Source of the DNA: Mercenaria mercenaria
Lineage: Eukaryota > Mollusca > Bivalvia > Venerida > Veneridae
Direction of reading: 5' to 3'
DNA: 64,000 nucleotides
Assembly: GCF_021730395.1 (NCBI RefSeq)
Contig: NC_069375.1
Coordinates: 13,539,001 to 13,603,000 of the forward strand
Shown: positions 1 to 10,829 of the stretch, piece by piece
Position numbering within the stretch: position 1 is the first letter of the stretch
Layout: the number at the start of each line of letters is the position of its first letter
Position numbers and translations under genes: made by a program
The notes under the pieces: model-generated
Seen by the model: the letters and a program-made list of their open reading frames with translations, nothing else
What the model was told of the DNA's origin: nothing
Databases searched by the model: none

Positions 1-239
1 TTTTAACGGAGTATTCAAAAATCATTCCCGCCTACTTTCTTTTTTTATTTAAATTTTAAAGAAAAATTTTCTTGATAATAAAAATAGAGGATTTTCCAAA
101 GGTTTATTTTAGTTTTTTTGTTGTTTTTAAAAAAATATGAAAACGCCCTTGGGGGGCATTTTAAATTTTCTATTTAGCAAATTTTAAAAAATTTTCCGCT
201 TTTGGGGTTTTAAACCCTTCCGGGTTTGGGTGTAGAATA

Positions 240-385
240 CTTTCATGAGAGGAAACCATCCAGTTGACTTAACAAAGATTTACAGGTGCTCCCTCATGCC
301 TGTAATGGTTTCCGCAATCAGAATCTGGCAAAGTCACCATATGACATATAAATTTTTTGGATGTGATTTCGAATGAAAAAAAATT
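240..385 (+). repeat. Degraded tRNA-type SINE, 3' part
   Basis: The text matches the body and tail of the SINE at 7985-8245: 'gaggaaaccatccagttgac' corresponds to 'gaggaagccattcagctggc', and 'aaagtcaccatatgac' to 'gaagtcgccatatgac'. The tRNA-like head is missing or unreadable. Confidence 0.5.
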
Positions 386-1711
386 TTGACATGTAAATGC
401 CACACATTAAACTGAAAATTTTATTTATAATTACAGAAACATACACTTTGGGTTTCCCAAAAATTTTTTTTTAATCAAAAAGCAATGGAAAAAAAAAAAA
501 TAAAAATAAATCATTTAAAAATATCCCTGAGAAAAAGCCCATTAAAAAAAAATCATGAACTGAAGTTATTTTTGTTGACTGTGGATAAGTACTATTTTGG
601 TGACTCGTATCATTTAAAAGGTGGGCAAAGGGCCCTGCAATTTTTCAAGCGTAAAATGCAAAAACTAAAAAAAAGAGAATGTAAAGTTTATCTATATTGA
701 TACAGAAAGTTTTTTTTTTCCTTCCTTTGTTTTGCCCTTTTTTTTTTTGTGGCAATATAGCGATAGGGTATGGGCACTCCCTTAAAAAGGGTTTTTTTTT
801 GTACCTTTTTAAATGAAAAATTAAAGAAATTATTCAGTTAATAAACAGTTTACAATACTCTGATTTTTAAAAGGGAGGGTTATTTTAAAGGCCTTTTTTT
901 GGATAATTTTATCTAAAAATGTTCAGGATTTAAAAATTTTATTTTCAAGGTATATTGGACCAAAATCTTGTATCATTTTATATGATGTTATATTGTTGAA
1001 CATTTTGTGCATTAATTATCTTCACATTTCTATAAATACTACCATTATGTCCGGTGTATATTTAACCTTTTTCCTGCCAAATTTTTAAAATGGACTGGTC
1101 CATCATTTTGTTTGGACGTTACCACTTCTTATTCAAAGGGGTGGTCACTGAAAATTTTCTGACTGATAGCGACCAGTGTAGGCCGTGCAGGGTGTTCTGG
1201 GTTTTGCCCCTGGTCGCAAAGAGAATCTCTTTTCCACCCCCAGGGTTTTAAAAGGTTTTAAAAAGTTAAGACCAGATCCCGTGTATTTTTTTTGATTTAA
1301 AAATTCATTAAATTACCTGTATATCATGGATATAAGTCCCCCCAACAAGTGTGTTTTAGTTTTTTAGTTTAAAAATTTAAAAAAAGCAGAATTTTTTTTT
1401 AAACCCTGCTTGTGCTTTTGGTTGATGTTTAAATGTTCACAAAAACAGGGTTTTGTTTATATGTTGTTTCACTCCTTCATTTTTGATTTTATTGGGTGCT
1501 AGATTTTAACATTTTGGTGGGAATAAAAAAGGTATACAAAAGGGGTATTTTAATTTTTTCTATATTGGGCCACTTGTACTTTTTTTACCTTTCAAAACTA
1601 AATTTATGGAGGGAGAATATGAAATTTGGGACTGTCATCTTCCATCTAACACCCTTTTTGGGCCAAATAAAACTACATAAAGTCTTTAAAAGGGGCCTAC
1701 CAAAACATGCA

Positions 1712-1800
1712 TAAGATTTTAAACTCACCTGAGCACAAAGCGCTCCGGGGGTGAGGGGAGTGAACACCCTGGGCAGTCCCCGTGCGTTCAATTTGTCCCT
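1712..1800 (+). repeat. Start of a hairpin-ended repeat element (corrupted copy)
   Basis: 'ctcacctgagcacaaag' followed by a self-complementary 'gcgctccgggggtgag' and 'cccgtgcgttcaattt' parallels the beginning of the element at 5,537. It is probably the same family, with base-run errors. Confidence 0.45.
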
Positions 1801-2334
1801 TTAAGGTTCCCTCTTCATCAACAGTTGTGTTTAAAAAAGCCCTTTCCTCCAAAAACCCCGGGAAAGGATTTTTGGATGTTCCCCTTGGGGAGCCTCTACT
1901 AGAAGTGGGGGTTTAAACGATTCTGCTTGGGTTTCACATTTGGAAATGCTAGAGCTAAAACAGAAAAATCTTTGAACAACTTTTCCTCTTTAACCAATGG
2001 GGAAGAAATTTTAAAAAAAATTTCACACAAATTGGGCTTCCTCCCCCCAAAATATTCAAGTTTTAATTTTTAAACACAAAAAAAATGGGTGCCAGGGGGG
2101 GTGGGCAAATTTTTTTAAATGTTAAAATTTTTGAAGTTTAAAAAAAACTACTTTTTTTGGGAAAAAGCTAGCCCCGAAATTTTAAAACAATTTCACAAAA
2201 AAAAGTCCTTGTGGGGGCGCTCTACCAAGAGTGTTTTTAGGAAAGGGGCTCCGGCCGGCCTTTCTTTCCCCTCCGGGCCCCAGCATTCGTGCCCCGTATC
2301 CCTAAACCCCCTTTAAGGGGTTTTTATGAAACTA

Positions 2335-3260
2335 TGGTTTAAATGTTTTCCTCATCAAGACGATGTACAGAATCCATGGGGTCAGGGTCAAGGTTTCCCA
2401 AAAACAAAGATCACAAATCAAGGTCAAGTTTTGGGGCCTTCCATTTTATGCCCCTCCTGTAACCCTAAACCCCTTTAGATAATCATGAAACTTGGGTCAA
2501 ATTTTCACCTCATCAAGAGGATGTGCAGAAAATCATGAATCACCATGTTGGCTCAAGGTCAAGGGGCCCCAACTAAGCTCAAAGGTTTTTAACCTTCCCA
2601 TTCTTGTGCGCTATGTATCTCCAAAAACCCTTGAAAAAATAAACATGAAAAATTGGGTCAGATGATCACCTTATCAAGACGATGGGAGAATTTATGAACA
2701 CCCTTTTTTATTCAAAGGGCAAAGGGCCCCAAAAAGGTCAAAGTTTGGGCCTTACATTTTGTTCCCCTCTGTATTTTCCCCAAACCCCTTTAAGGAATTT
2801 TATGAAACCCTTTTGGGCAAATGATGACCTCATCGAGATGAGTGCAAAACTCATGAGTCAGCCCGTTTTTCCCCAAATCAAGGGGCACAACCCCAAAGTC
2901 AAAGTTTGAGCCTTCCATTTGGGGGGCCGCCCGTATCTCCAAACCCCTTTAAGGATAAACCCAAAAAAACTTTTTCCAAAAAGATTTACCTCACAAGATG
3001 ATGTGCAGAACTCATGATCAGGGCCCTTTTGCACAAGGGCAAGGGCAAGGTCCCCAACTCAAGGGCAAGGGGGTTTTAGCCCTTCCCCTTTTTTAAGGCG
3101 CCGTGTCCCCCTTAACCCCCTTTAAAGGGTTTTTAAAATGACTTGGCAGGAATATTCCATTTTTCAAGACAATGTGCAAAATTCAGAATTCACCCCTGCC
3201 AGTTTAAGGGCAAGGTCACAAATCCCATTGTTTTTTAAAGGTTTTCCCCCCTATAACCCA
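2335..3260 (+). repeat. ~160-bp tandem repeat, about six copies
   Basis: The landmark 'cctcatcaagacgatgtgcag' or a variant recurs near 2350, 2509, 2671, 2828, 2990 and 3160. Each is followed by 'aaggtcaaggtc'-like text and 'cttccattttgt...cccc', and preceded by 'aacccctttaagga...atgaaac'. The copies differ mainly in run lengths. Confidence 0.7.
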
Positions 3261-3756
3261 AAAAAATTCCACTAATTTCCGGGGGGGGTAAAGCTGTCTT
3301 TCAGACTGCCTTTTTTAAATTACTTTGGGACGTCAAAAAAAAATGGGTGCCGGGGGGGCTGGGCCCCTTTTTCCTTTTTTGTATATAGTAGAAAAAGCGT
3401 CTTGTATAAAACTGTCAGCTCAGTTTTATGCATTTTAAAAATTCCATAAACCCGTTTTAAAAAATTTTACAAAAAAATGCCCTTTTTTTTACTAATATTT
3501 ATCCCAAATGGGCAAGGCTGTTGAAAGTCCCAAACGTTGCTGTCCTCTGACAGCTTTTTTTAATTTTTCCCGTTTAGTACAATTCCCTAAGGGAAAATTT
3601 CCAACCAAACACGCTGAGACGAAAAATGTTTACTGAACCCTTGGGGGCCCGAAAAGTGTACCCCGTATGGAATTTTTTTGAACACTTCTCCCGAGGGATA
3701 GAAAGTGCTCAAAGTGGGAAATATTTTTACCTCGACCCATTCCCAAAATAGGGGGG

Positions 3757-4335
3757 CTATCCTACTCGCCCCGGGGTCGGCGTTTGCGTGAGCGTCACAC
3801 AAAAAGTTTTTGTTTGTGTACCACCCCAAATATTTTTTTTAAAAACCCCTTGGGGATAAAGGGTTTCATATTTTGCATCCCTTTTTTCCCCTCCCTGACC
3901 CCCAACTGTAAAAAGGAGGAGGGATCCCCTGTCAAACATTTTGACTGAAATTTTGGCCCCTTTTTGACTTAAAAAAAAATGTTAAAGTTTTCCCTACCAC
4001 CCCAAAAAAATTTTTTAAAAGTCCATTTAGATATTCTTTCAATTTTGCATACTTGTTTACCAACAAAGACCCCAGTCTGTACCCAAAAGAGGAGGCAACT
4101 CAACAAGCATTTTGACTGAATTATGGCCCCCCCCTTTTTGACTTTGAATTTAAAAGTTAAAGTTTGCGTACCATCCCAAAATTTTCAATGTCCCCCCTTT
4201 GAAAATTTTTTTCATATTTTTTCGTTCTTGGTTTTTCCATCAGAAACCCCGTTTTGTAAAAAGGAGGGGGCAACCTGTCAACATTTTTAAATTAAAACGC
4301 CCCCCCTTTTTGACTTAGAATATGCTTTTTTGTAA
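3757..4335 (+). repeat. ~170-bp tandem repeat, about three copies
   Basis: 'cattttgactgaattatggcccc' with a following 'ctttttgactt' recurs near 3,938, 4,110 and 4,285 in a degraded form. Related wording reappears, clean, around 19,860-19,990. Confidence 0.5.
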
Positions 4336-4599
4336 TGTTTAAAAATTTTTCTCTTGCTTAAATTATACTATCAACCCTGAGAAAAGTCGGGGCGCGCTGT
4401 CCATGACACTCTTGTTAAATACCAAAGTTTCGTCAAAATTTTTTACTGTATTACAGTGTTTTATGCCAAATTTAAAATCTTTAAAAACTGGATCAGAATG
4501 GGTTTTTTTCAATAAAATCTCACACAATTTTAATGCTGAGGCCCTTTTTTTGCCCCCCAAGGGGGGCATTTATTTTTTTAACCCCCTGCGGTCCCGCCC

Positions 4600-5335
4600 C
4601 CAATTTTTGTGTCCGGTCCAAACTTTTTCACGATGGAGGGGTTTTCAAAAAACTTGGCATGAAGTGTACCACAGTAAGGGCGACCTTTTTCGCGCGCAAG
4701 ACCCCAAGGGCCCCTACTCAAAAGGGCCAAGGGGGGGCACACTTAACTTAAAGGTCCCTTTTTCATGATAGTGCCTTCGTGTCCGGTCCATACCTTTTTT
4801 TATCCCCGGTGGATTTTTAAATAACCCTTTTCATGAATTGTACCACAGTAAGACCCACGTGTCCCCGCGCAAACCCCAAAAGGGGCCGGGGCTCAAAGGG
4901 GGCAAAAACCACTTAAACGGGTTTTTAAAAAACATTTTTCATGATAGTGCATTCGTGTCCGGGGCCCTATCTTTTTCATCCATTTTATGGATTTTTCAAA
5001 AAACTTGGCAGGGAAATTTTACCACAGTAAGACGACGTGTCGCGCGCAAGACCCAGGTCCGTAGGTCAAAGGTCAAGGTCACACTTAGACGCTAAAGGTC
5101 ATATTTCATGATAGTGCATTGATGGGCGTGTCCGGTCCATATCTTTGTCATTCATGCATGGATTTTAAAATTATTGGGCATGAATGTGTACCACAGTAAG
5201 ACGACATGTCGCGCGCAAGACCCATGTCCGTAGGTCAAAGGTCCTAAACTCTAACATCGGCCATAACTATTCATTCAAAGTGCCATCGGGGGCATGTGTC
5301 ATCCTATGGAGACAGCTCTTGTTTATCTTAATTTG
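4600..5335 (+). repeat. ~173-bp tandem repeat, four copies
   Basis: 'gtgtccggtcc' recurs at 4609, 4779, 4955 and 5128. Each copy continues through 'accacagtaagacgac...cgcgcgcaagaccc' and 'aggtcaaggtcac'. The last copy ends in 'ggcatgtgtcatcctatgga'. The first copies carry run-length errors; the last is clean. Confidence 0.75.
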
Positions 5336-5536
5336 AACGGAAGTTACTCAAAATGTATGTCTGGTCAAGCTTAATTTTGGACCATAGGTGGACAAAAACT
5401 TAGTCAATGGGCCAAACCCTGGAAAATCACTGTTACTTTCCTTAGACAACAGTTTTTTGATTTACATGAAACATGGTTAGAGCAGTTGTCTTGCATTAGT
5501 TGTGGTCCGCGACATAAATTAGCAGCAGCATTTTTA

Positions 5537-6955
5537 GCTCACCTGAGCACAAAGTGCTCAAAGGTGAGCTTTTGTGATCACCCTGTGTCCGTCGTAGTCC
5601 GTCCGTCGTTAGTCGTCAACAATTTGACTGTTAACACTCTAGAGGTCACATTTTTGGCCCAATCTTAATGAAACTTGGTCAGAATGTTACCCTCAGTAAG
5701 ATCTTGGATGAGTTCGATATTGGGTCATCTGGGGTATCTGGGGTAAAAAACTAGGTCACCAGGTCAAATCAAAGGGAAAGCTTGTTAACACTCTAGAGGT
5801 CACAATTTTGGCCCAGTCTTAATGAAACTTGGTCAGAATGTTACCCTCAATAAAATCTTGGATGATTTTGATATTGGGTCATCTGGGGTCAAAAACTAGG
5901 TCACCAGGTCAAATCAAAGGAAAAGCTTGTTAACACTCTAGAGGTCACATTTTTGGCCCAATCTTAATGAAACTTGGTCAGAACGTTACCCTTAATAAAT
6001 TCTTTGACGAGTTCAATATTGGGTCATCTGGGGTCAAAAACTAGGTCACCAGGTCAAATCAAAGGAAAAACTTTTTAACATTCTAGACGTCACAATTTTG
6101 ACCAAATCTTAATGAAACTTGGTCAGAGTGTTATCCTCAGTAAAGTCTTGCACGAGTCATCTGGGGTCAAAAACTAGGTCACCAGGTCAAATCAAAGGAA
6201 AAGCTTGTTAAAACTGTAGAGGCCACATTTATGACTGTATCTTCATGAAACTTGGTCAGAATGTTAATATTGATGATGTTAAGATCCAGTTTGAATCTGG
6301 GTCATGTAGGATTAAAAGCTAGGTCACCTGGTCAAATCAAAGGAAAAGCTAGTTTACACTGTAGAGGCCACATTTTTGACCATATCTTAATGAAACTTGG
6401 TCATAATGTTAAGCTTGATGATCTATAGGTCAAGTTTAAATCTGGGTCATGTCGGTTCAAAAACTAGGTCACGGGGTCAAATCAAAGGAAAAGCTAGTTA
6501 ACACTAAGGCCACATTTATGACCATATCTTAATGATTGGTCAGAATGTTAATCTTGATGATTTTAATTCAGTAGGTCATGTGAGCGATACAGGGCCTTCA
6601 TGGCCCTCTTGTTTTCCCGAAGTTCGTCCTGAAATTTGTTGGTCTAGTTTAAATCTTGGTCAGGTGGGGTCAAATCAAAGAAAAGCTTGTTATCATCCTA
6701 GAGGTCACATTTATGACTGTATCTTCTTGAAACTCAGTCAGAATGTTTAACTTAATGATCTTTAGGTCAAGTTCAAATCTGGGTTATGTCGGGTCAAAAA
6801 CTAGGTCACGGGGTCAAATCAAAGGAATAGTTAGTTAACATTTTAGAGGCCACATTATGACCATATCTTAATGAAACTTGGTCAGAATATTAATATTGAT
6901 GATCTTTAGGTCAGTAGGTCATGTGAGCGATACAGGGCCTTCATGGCCCTCTTGT
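5537..6955 (+). mobile_element. Hairpin-ended element with central ~150-bp tandem repeats (Helentron/HINE-like?)
   Basis: It starts with 'tagctcacctgagcac' and an imperfect hairpin around 'gctcaaaggtgagc'. It continues through roughly nine copies of a ~150-bp unit marked by 'ctagaggtcacatttttg', 'atgaaacttggtcagaatg' and 'aaactaggtcacc'. It ends at a short hairpin 'agggccttcatggccct' followed by 'cttgtttt'. A body of central tandem repeats with a terminal hairpin and no coding capacity resembles the Helentron-associated interspersed elements described from oysters, but CTRR and TT-TT ends were not confirmed. The terminal hairpin occurs twice, at about 6589 and 6922. Confidence 0.5.
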
Positions 6956-6999
6956 TTTCCCGAAGTTCGTCCTGAAATTTGTACCGTTCTGACGTTACG

Positions 7000-7984
7000 A
7001 TCTCGTCTCTGACGTCGTAAGCTTCAATCTTTTTTCGCTGAATTTTTTACAGTTTAGTAGAATTTTCTACATGCAAAATGACAATTATTTTGTATTTTTT
7101 CCTTTATGACATTTAGTACACAGGAAAGGAAAAGTTCTGAGGGTACTCGGAATTGGGCGTTGCACGAAAAGTGACGTCAGGGGCCAAAGCAAGAAAGTCG
7201 AACAATATGGCGACAAAATAAAATCGGAACTCAATCGGATATGTCCTGCATTTTGTACAGTATAAATTTCAGGACAAAATTCGGCAAAACAAATTGGGGC
7301 GCATTCTACCTTATATTAATCACTGAAAGATGGTGCGAGCCCGGGCCATCGAAATTTGGCATCCACAGACTGTTGTCTGTAAGAATGAAATCATAGAAAA
7401 ACAAACATTCCAGATGCCATATATTTTGCTTCATTCACGTGAAGCCAGAATATGAAATCTAGGTCGAGAGAGATCCTTAGCCGTATGGGATCAAAACGTA
7501 AGATATCTAGGATCATTATAGAAAAAAAGAGTTTTTACATTTTCTACTTAATATTCATAAATAATTTAATATCATGGTAATTAGCGGCTAACTTCAAACA
7601 ACTGATTTATCCAGCTTTGATCGTATTAGCAGAGGCTGTTGAGAACCCAGGTTGTCGAAGATGATTGAAAGTATACAGATAATTGAAGAATTGTCAACCA
7701 CTGCGCCTTACAGGATAGAAATACAAAATGTTTCTTCTGTGACCAGAAACGGACAGACTGTCAGACGTACGAATAACGCCCAAACTACGCCCAAAAAGAT
7801 GTTCGATTCTACTAATAAAAACGGACACGTTTGTGCTTGTTTGAGTAAAAGTTTAACGTATTATTGCAACACTTCATTCTTATTTAAATGCGCTCGTCTG
7901 CTCGTCCGCTCTTTCGCAGTCATATTTTATTCTGAGCTCATATCTGTTGCTTGTATCCACTAATAAAATAATATGTATGAAATC
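7000..7984. other. Intergenic, one weak reading frame only
   Basis: Apart from the small frame at 7661 I see no gene, repeat or RNA signature here. Confidence 0.4.
7661..7963 (+). CDS. Small hypothetical reading frame, possibly an exon fragment
   Basis: From an ATG at 7661 the frame reads for about 100 residues. The first ~60 have coding-like composition (MIESIQIIEELSTTAPYRIE, then NVSSVTRNGQTVRR), followed by a cysteine- and leucine-rich end that looks non-coding. No family is recognised and no splice sites can be paired with other exons. It may be chance or a lone first exon. Confidence 0.15.
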   Translation: MIESIQIIEELSTTAPYRIEIQNVSSVTRNGQTVRRTNNAQTTPKKMFDSTNKNGHVCACLSKSLTYYCNTSFLFKCARLLVRSFAVIFYSELISVACIH

Positions 7985-8245
7985 GGCCTCCGTGGCCGAG
8001 CGGTTATGGTCGCTGACTTCAAATCACTTGCCCCTCACCGGTGTGGGTTCGAGACTCGGGTCGTTGAATTCTTCATGTGAGGAAGCCATTCAGCTGGCTT
8101 ACGGAAGGTCGGTGGTTCTACGGCATGTGCCCGCTCGTAAAATAATGCACGGAGGCGCACCTGGGGTCTTCCTCCACCATCAAAGCATGGAAGTCGCCAT
8201 ATGACCTAAAACTGTGTCGGTGCGACGTTAAACCCAATAAAAAAA
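7985..8245 (+). repeat. tRNA-headed SINE, full length, copy 1
   Basis: It starts 'ggcctccgtggccgagcggt' (box A region of a Leu/Ser-type tRNA head), has a box B 'gggttcgagactc', a long body ('cttcatgtgaggaagccatt', 'aagtcgccatatgacc') and the end 'ggtgcgacgttaaaccc', followed by an A-rich tail. Four more copies lie in the window (21207, 40415, 47199 and a minus-strand fragment at 10670). The layout fits molluscan tRNA-derived SINEs such as the RUDI family, but the assignment is not verified. Confidence 0.85.
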
Positions 8246-8531
8246 TCAACATCTCGATACTCGTACCCATTGTGTTAATTTTACGGGCTGTTGTGATGAT
8301 TACATCTGAACACAATGGGTATAGAGAATCGAGGTGTTGATGTGTTGAAGATTTCAAGGTGATGTTTTTTGTAGTAAAAATATATTTAGGCATATGTTTG
8401 TTGCGTTTTCATATCCCGTCAGTGTATATAAGCAAATTTTAATGTAAAGTGCACGGGAAGGACCCATAAGGATATGCACCACCAAAATACTCAATTGAAT
8501 TAATCACGGACAGGGCATCAATAGGCTACAA

Positions 8532-8615
8532 TAGAAGAAGAAGAAGATTTTATTTCAGATTCAATAGGCCATAGGCCCATGTGAACATATACATGAATTA
8601 CAACTTACATAACAA
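8532..8615 (-). repeat. Truncated retroposon 3' end with microsatellite tail
   Basis: On the minus strand this reads as a short 3' segment ('gcctattgaatctgaaataa') ending in a (TCT)n run at 8532-8547. That is the typical look of a 5'-truncated LINE or SINE tail. No coding part is present. Confidence 0.35.
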
Positions 8616-8739
8616 TAGCAAGTCACGTGACAAAAATTGTGTTGATATAAACCAGCTTTAAAAAGTGCATGTATAAACACAACGTTCTGCTCAAAATAAA
8701 TAGCAACGGGACATTCTTAACTAGCAAAAGTAAGAAAGA

Positions 8740-9540
8740 TTAAGGTTTAGGAGTATATCACCAAAACACAGAAATAGTTTATAAACGAATAACATCGTTA
8801 CCAATATTTTACATAACCATTACATGTTCTGCCGTACTGTCCCGTACTGAAAATATTCTGAAAAAGTTGTCCCCCTTTGAAAATGAATGCCATTTGTAAA
8901 GAAATAAAAATAAACAATTGCTGAAAACTGTGTTTCACTTAATTATGTGAAATTTCAACACTCGCATGCGATTGCAAATGAATTAAAACTAACATGTGTA
9001 ACAGTTCTTTGAAAATGGTGAGTTTTTGAAGGCGTTTGACTGCCCGGAAGTGGGTCCCATTTAGACAGTCCTTTTTTCGGAATTCAATGTTTATATTAGT
9101 ATACTGACACTTGTTTTGTTGTTTTTGTAATGATAACGTGTATATTACTTATATTACTCTACAAAACAAGTGTCAGTATACTGATATAAGCATTGAATTC
9201 CGAAAAAAGAACTGTTTAAACAGGCCCCATTTCCAGACAGTCAAGCGCTTTTAAAAACTCACCATTTTCAAGGAACTGTTACACATGTTTGTTTTGATGC
9301 ATTTGTAATAGCGTGCGAGTGTTGAAATTTCACATAACTATGTGGAACACAGTTTTCAACGATTGTTTATTTTTATTTCTTTACAAATGGCATTCATTTT
9401 CAAAGGGGGGCAACTTTTTCAGAATATTTTCAGTACGGGACAGTACGGCAGAACATGTAATGGTCAGGTAAAATATTGGTAACGATGTTGTTCGTTTATA
9501 AAATATTTCTGTGTTTTGGTGATATACTCCTAAACCTTAA
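8740..9540. mobile_element. 800-bp foldback element with ~380-bp arms
   Basis: The left arm (8740-9120) and right arm (9162-9540) are near-complete inverted copies around a ~40-bp spacer. The outer ends are 'taaggtttaggagtatatca' and its complement 'tgatatactcctaaacctta'. Inner landmarks such as 'gtatactgacacttgtttt' and 'ttgaatttcacataa'-like text are mirrored. There is no reading frame and no clear target duplication. It looks like a foldback or long-TIR MITE, or a recent inverted duplication. Confidence 0.75.
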
Positions 9541-10665
9541 GGGTTCAACTGATCGTCAAGTAATAGATACCATACCAAAAACCAATATCGTATTCAAAAC
9601 GAGCTCTTTACATCAAAAATTTATAATTTCATACGATATACAGCTATATTTTTATTAGTAGCATATATAGGCTACAATTTTAATCAGGTCGGTGTTTCTT
9701 GCCACGAAGCGTACCATCACACTTTCTAAAACCAAAGATATTTTAGGGTCCGAAAGTACTTTCTAAATTTTGTTGAAAAAAAGATCTGGTAGCGTCGAGG
9801 TCATTTTAAATATAAGATATCAAATTGTGTAAAGCGTTAGTTATATAGGTCACGTTATTGTATTTTTTTACGCATGTAACTTCCACCTCGGGATGTCGGA
9901 GATAAGAAGAGATAATTTCTGTCGAACTATGGTAACGAATTTATTAATAAAGTGACTTGGAATAATCGAATACTTAAGTAGGTTGGTATTTCATAGAATT
10001 GATATATCTTTTTAATACTTATATTTTTCATTTTATTTATCTATTTATATTTTTTGAAGATATGAATTAAGAATAGCAAAATAAAAAACATATTTTCCTT
10101 TTCCCATTAATGTTACCTGTCACGGATTTCTAATATCAGTGTTCAGCATTTCCTTTATTGAAAATTCGTCTATGATGTCACAGGGGCGTACCTGGGCGTA
10201 CAATTAAATTCGACACCGGGAAAATGAAAAAGCTTAAACTGTAAAAAATGCAATAACATGTAAAGCTGAAAGGGAGTTAGGCGGCTATTTCAAGTTCTTC
10301 GTTAAACAATATAATCTGCATGAGATTTATCAAATTAGTTTTTAAAATAGATTTATTTGTTCCTGTAATTATCTTGTAAATGGTAAGGGTAGATTCCTTG
10401 CAAGCATACGGCACGGGAAATACAGCCAGAGCCGCACATCGCCAAAAAGGTCCGCCTTAAATAGAAACACAGACGCACACATGCATGCACACACACAAAC
10501 AGACTGCGTTGACAAAAGGAACACTGTTGGCACCGCCCAGGAACGGCCAGTGGTAACACCTTTGATATTTTTCCTCATTCGAAATCATATATTGTTTATA
10601 AAGAAACAAATTTATTGATAAAAGCTGGTCATATTGACATTTCATTTAGTTTTTTCCCTAGTTGC
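9541..10665. other. No recognisable feature
   Basis: AT-rich single-copy-looking DNA. Reading frames here are short and lack family signal or credible splice sites. Confidence 0.4.
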
Positions 10666-10669
10666 TCCT

Positions 10670-10800
10670 CTTTGCATTGTCTTATCACTGGCGGACACCC
10701 GGATAGAACCAACAATCTTCCGTAAGCCAGCTGGATGGTTTCTTCATACGAAGAATTTAACGCCCCGAGTGAGGCGTCATCCGTGGTCTCAAGCTCTATC
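10670..10800 (-). repeat. SINE fragment, same family as 7985
   Basis: On the minus strand it reads 'ggggcgttaaattcttcgta', 'gaaaccatccagctggctta' and 'ggttctatccgggtgtccgc'. These parallel the central body of the SINE at 7985. Head and tail are missing or diverged. Confidence 0.7.
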
Positions 10801-10829
10801 AATCTACATCCAGATCTGGATACCGAAAT

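Larger units (their letters stand above)
1..5040. other. Repeat-rich block with corrupted homopolymer runs
   Basis: Runs of A, T, G and C are overlong and variable here. The repeat families recognisable in this block appear with extra bases inside homopolymers compared with clean copies of the same families after about 5,040. The change is abrupt inside a single tandem array (4,590-5,330), which points to sequencing or assembly error and not to biology. No reading frame here should be trusted, and I call no gene. Recognisable contents are listed separately. Confidence 0.6.

Noticed and set aside
485-5095. Small reading frames in the first 5 kb
   Set aside because: They consist of low-complexity K/F/P runs from corrupted homopolymers and lie in tandem repeats.
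8118-8393. 91-residue minus-strand frame
   Set aside because: It overlaps the SINE at 7985-8245 and reads its body in reverse.
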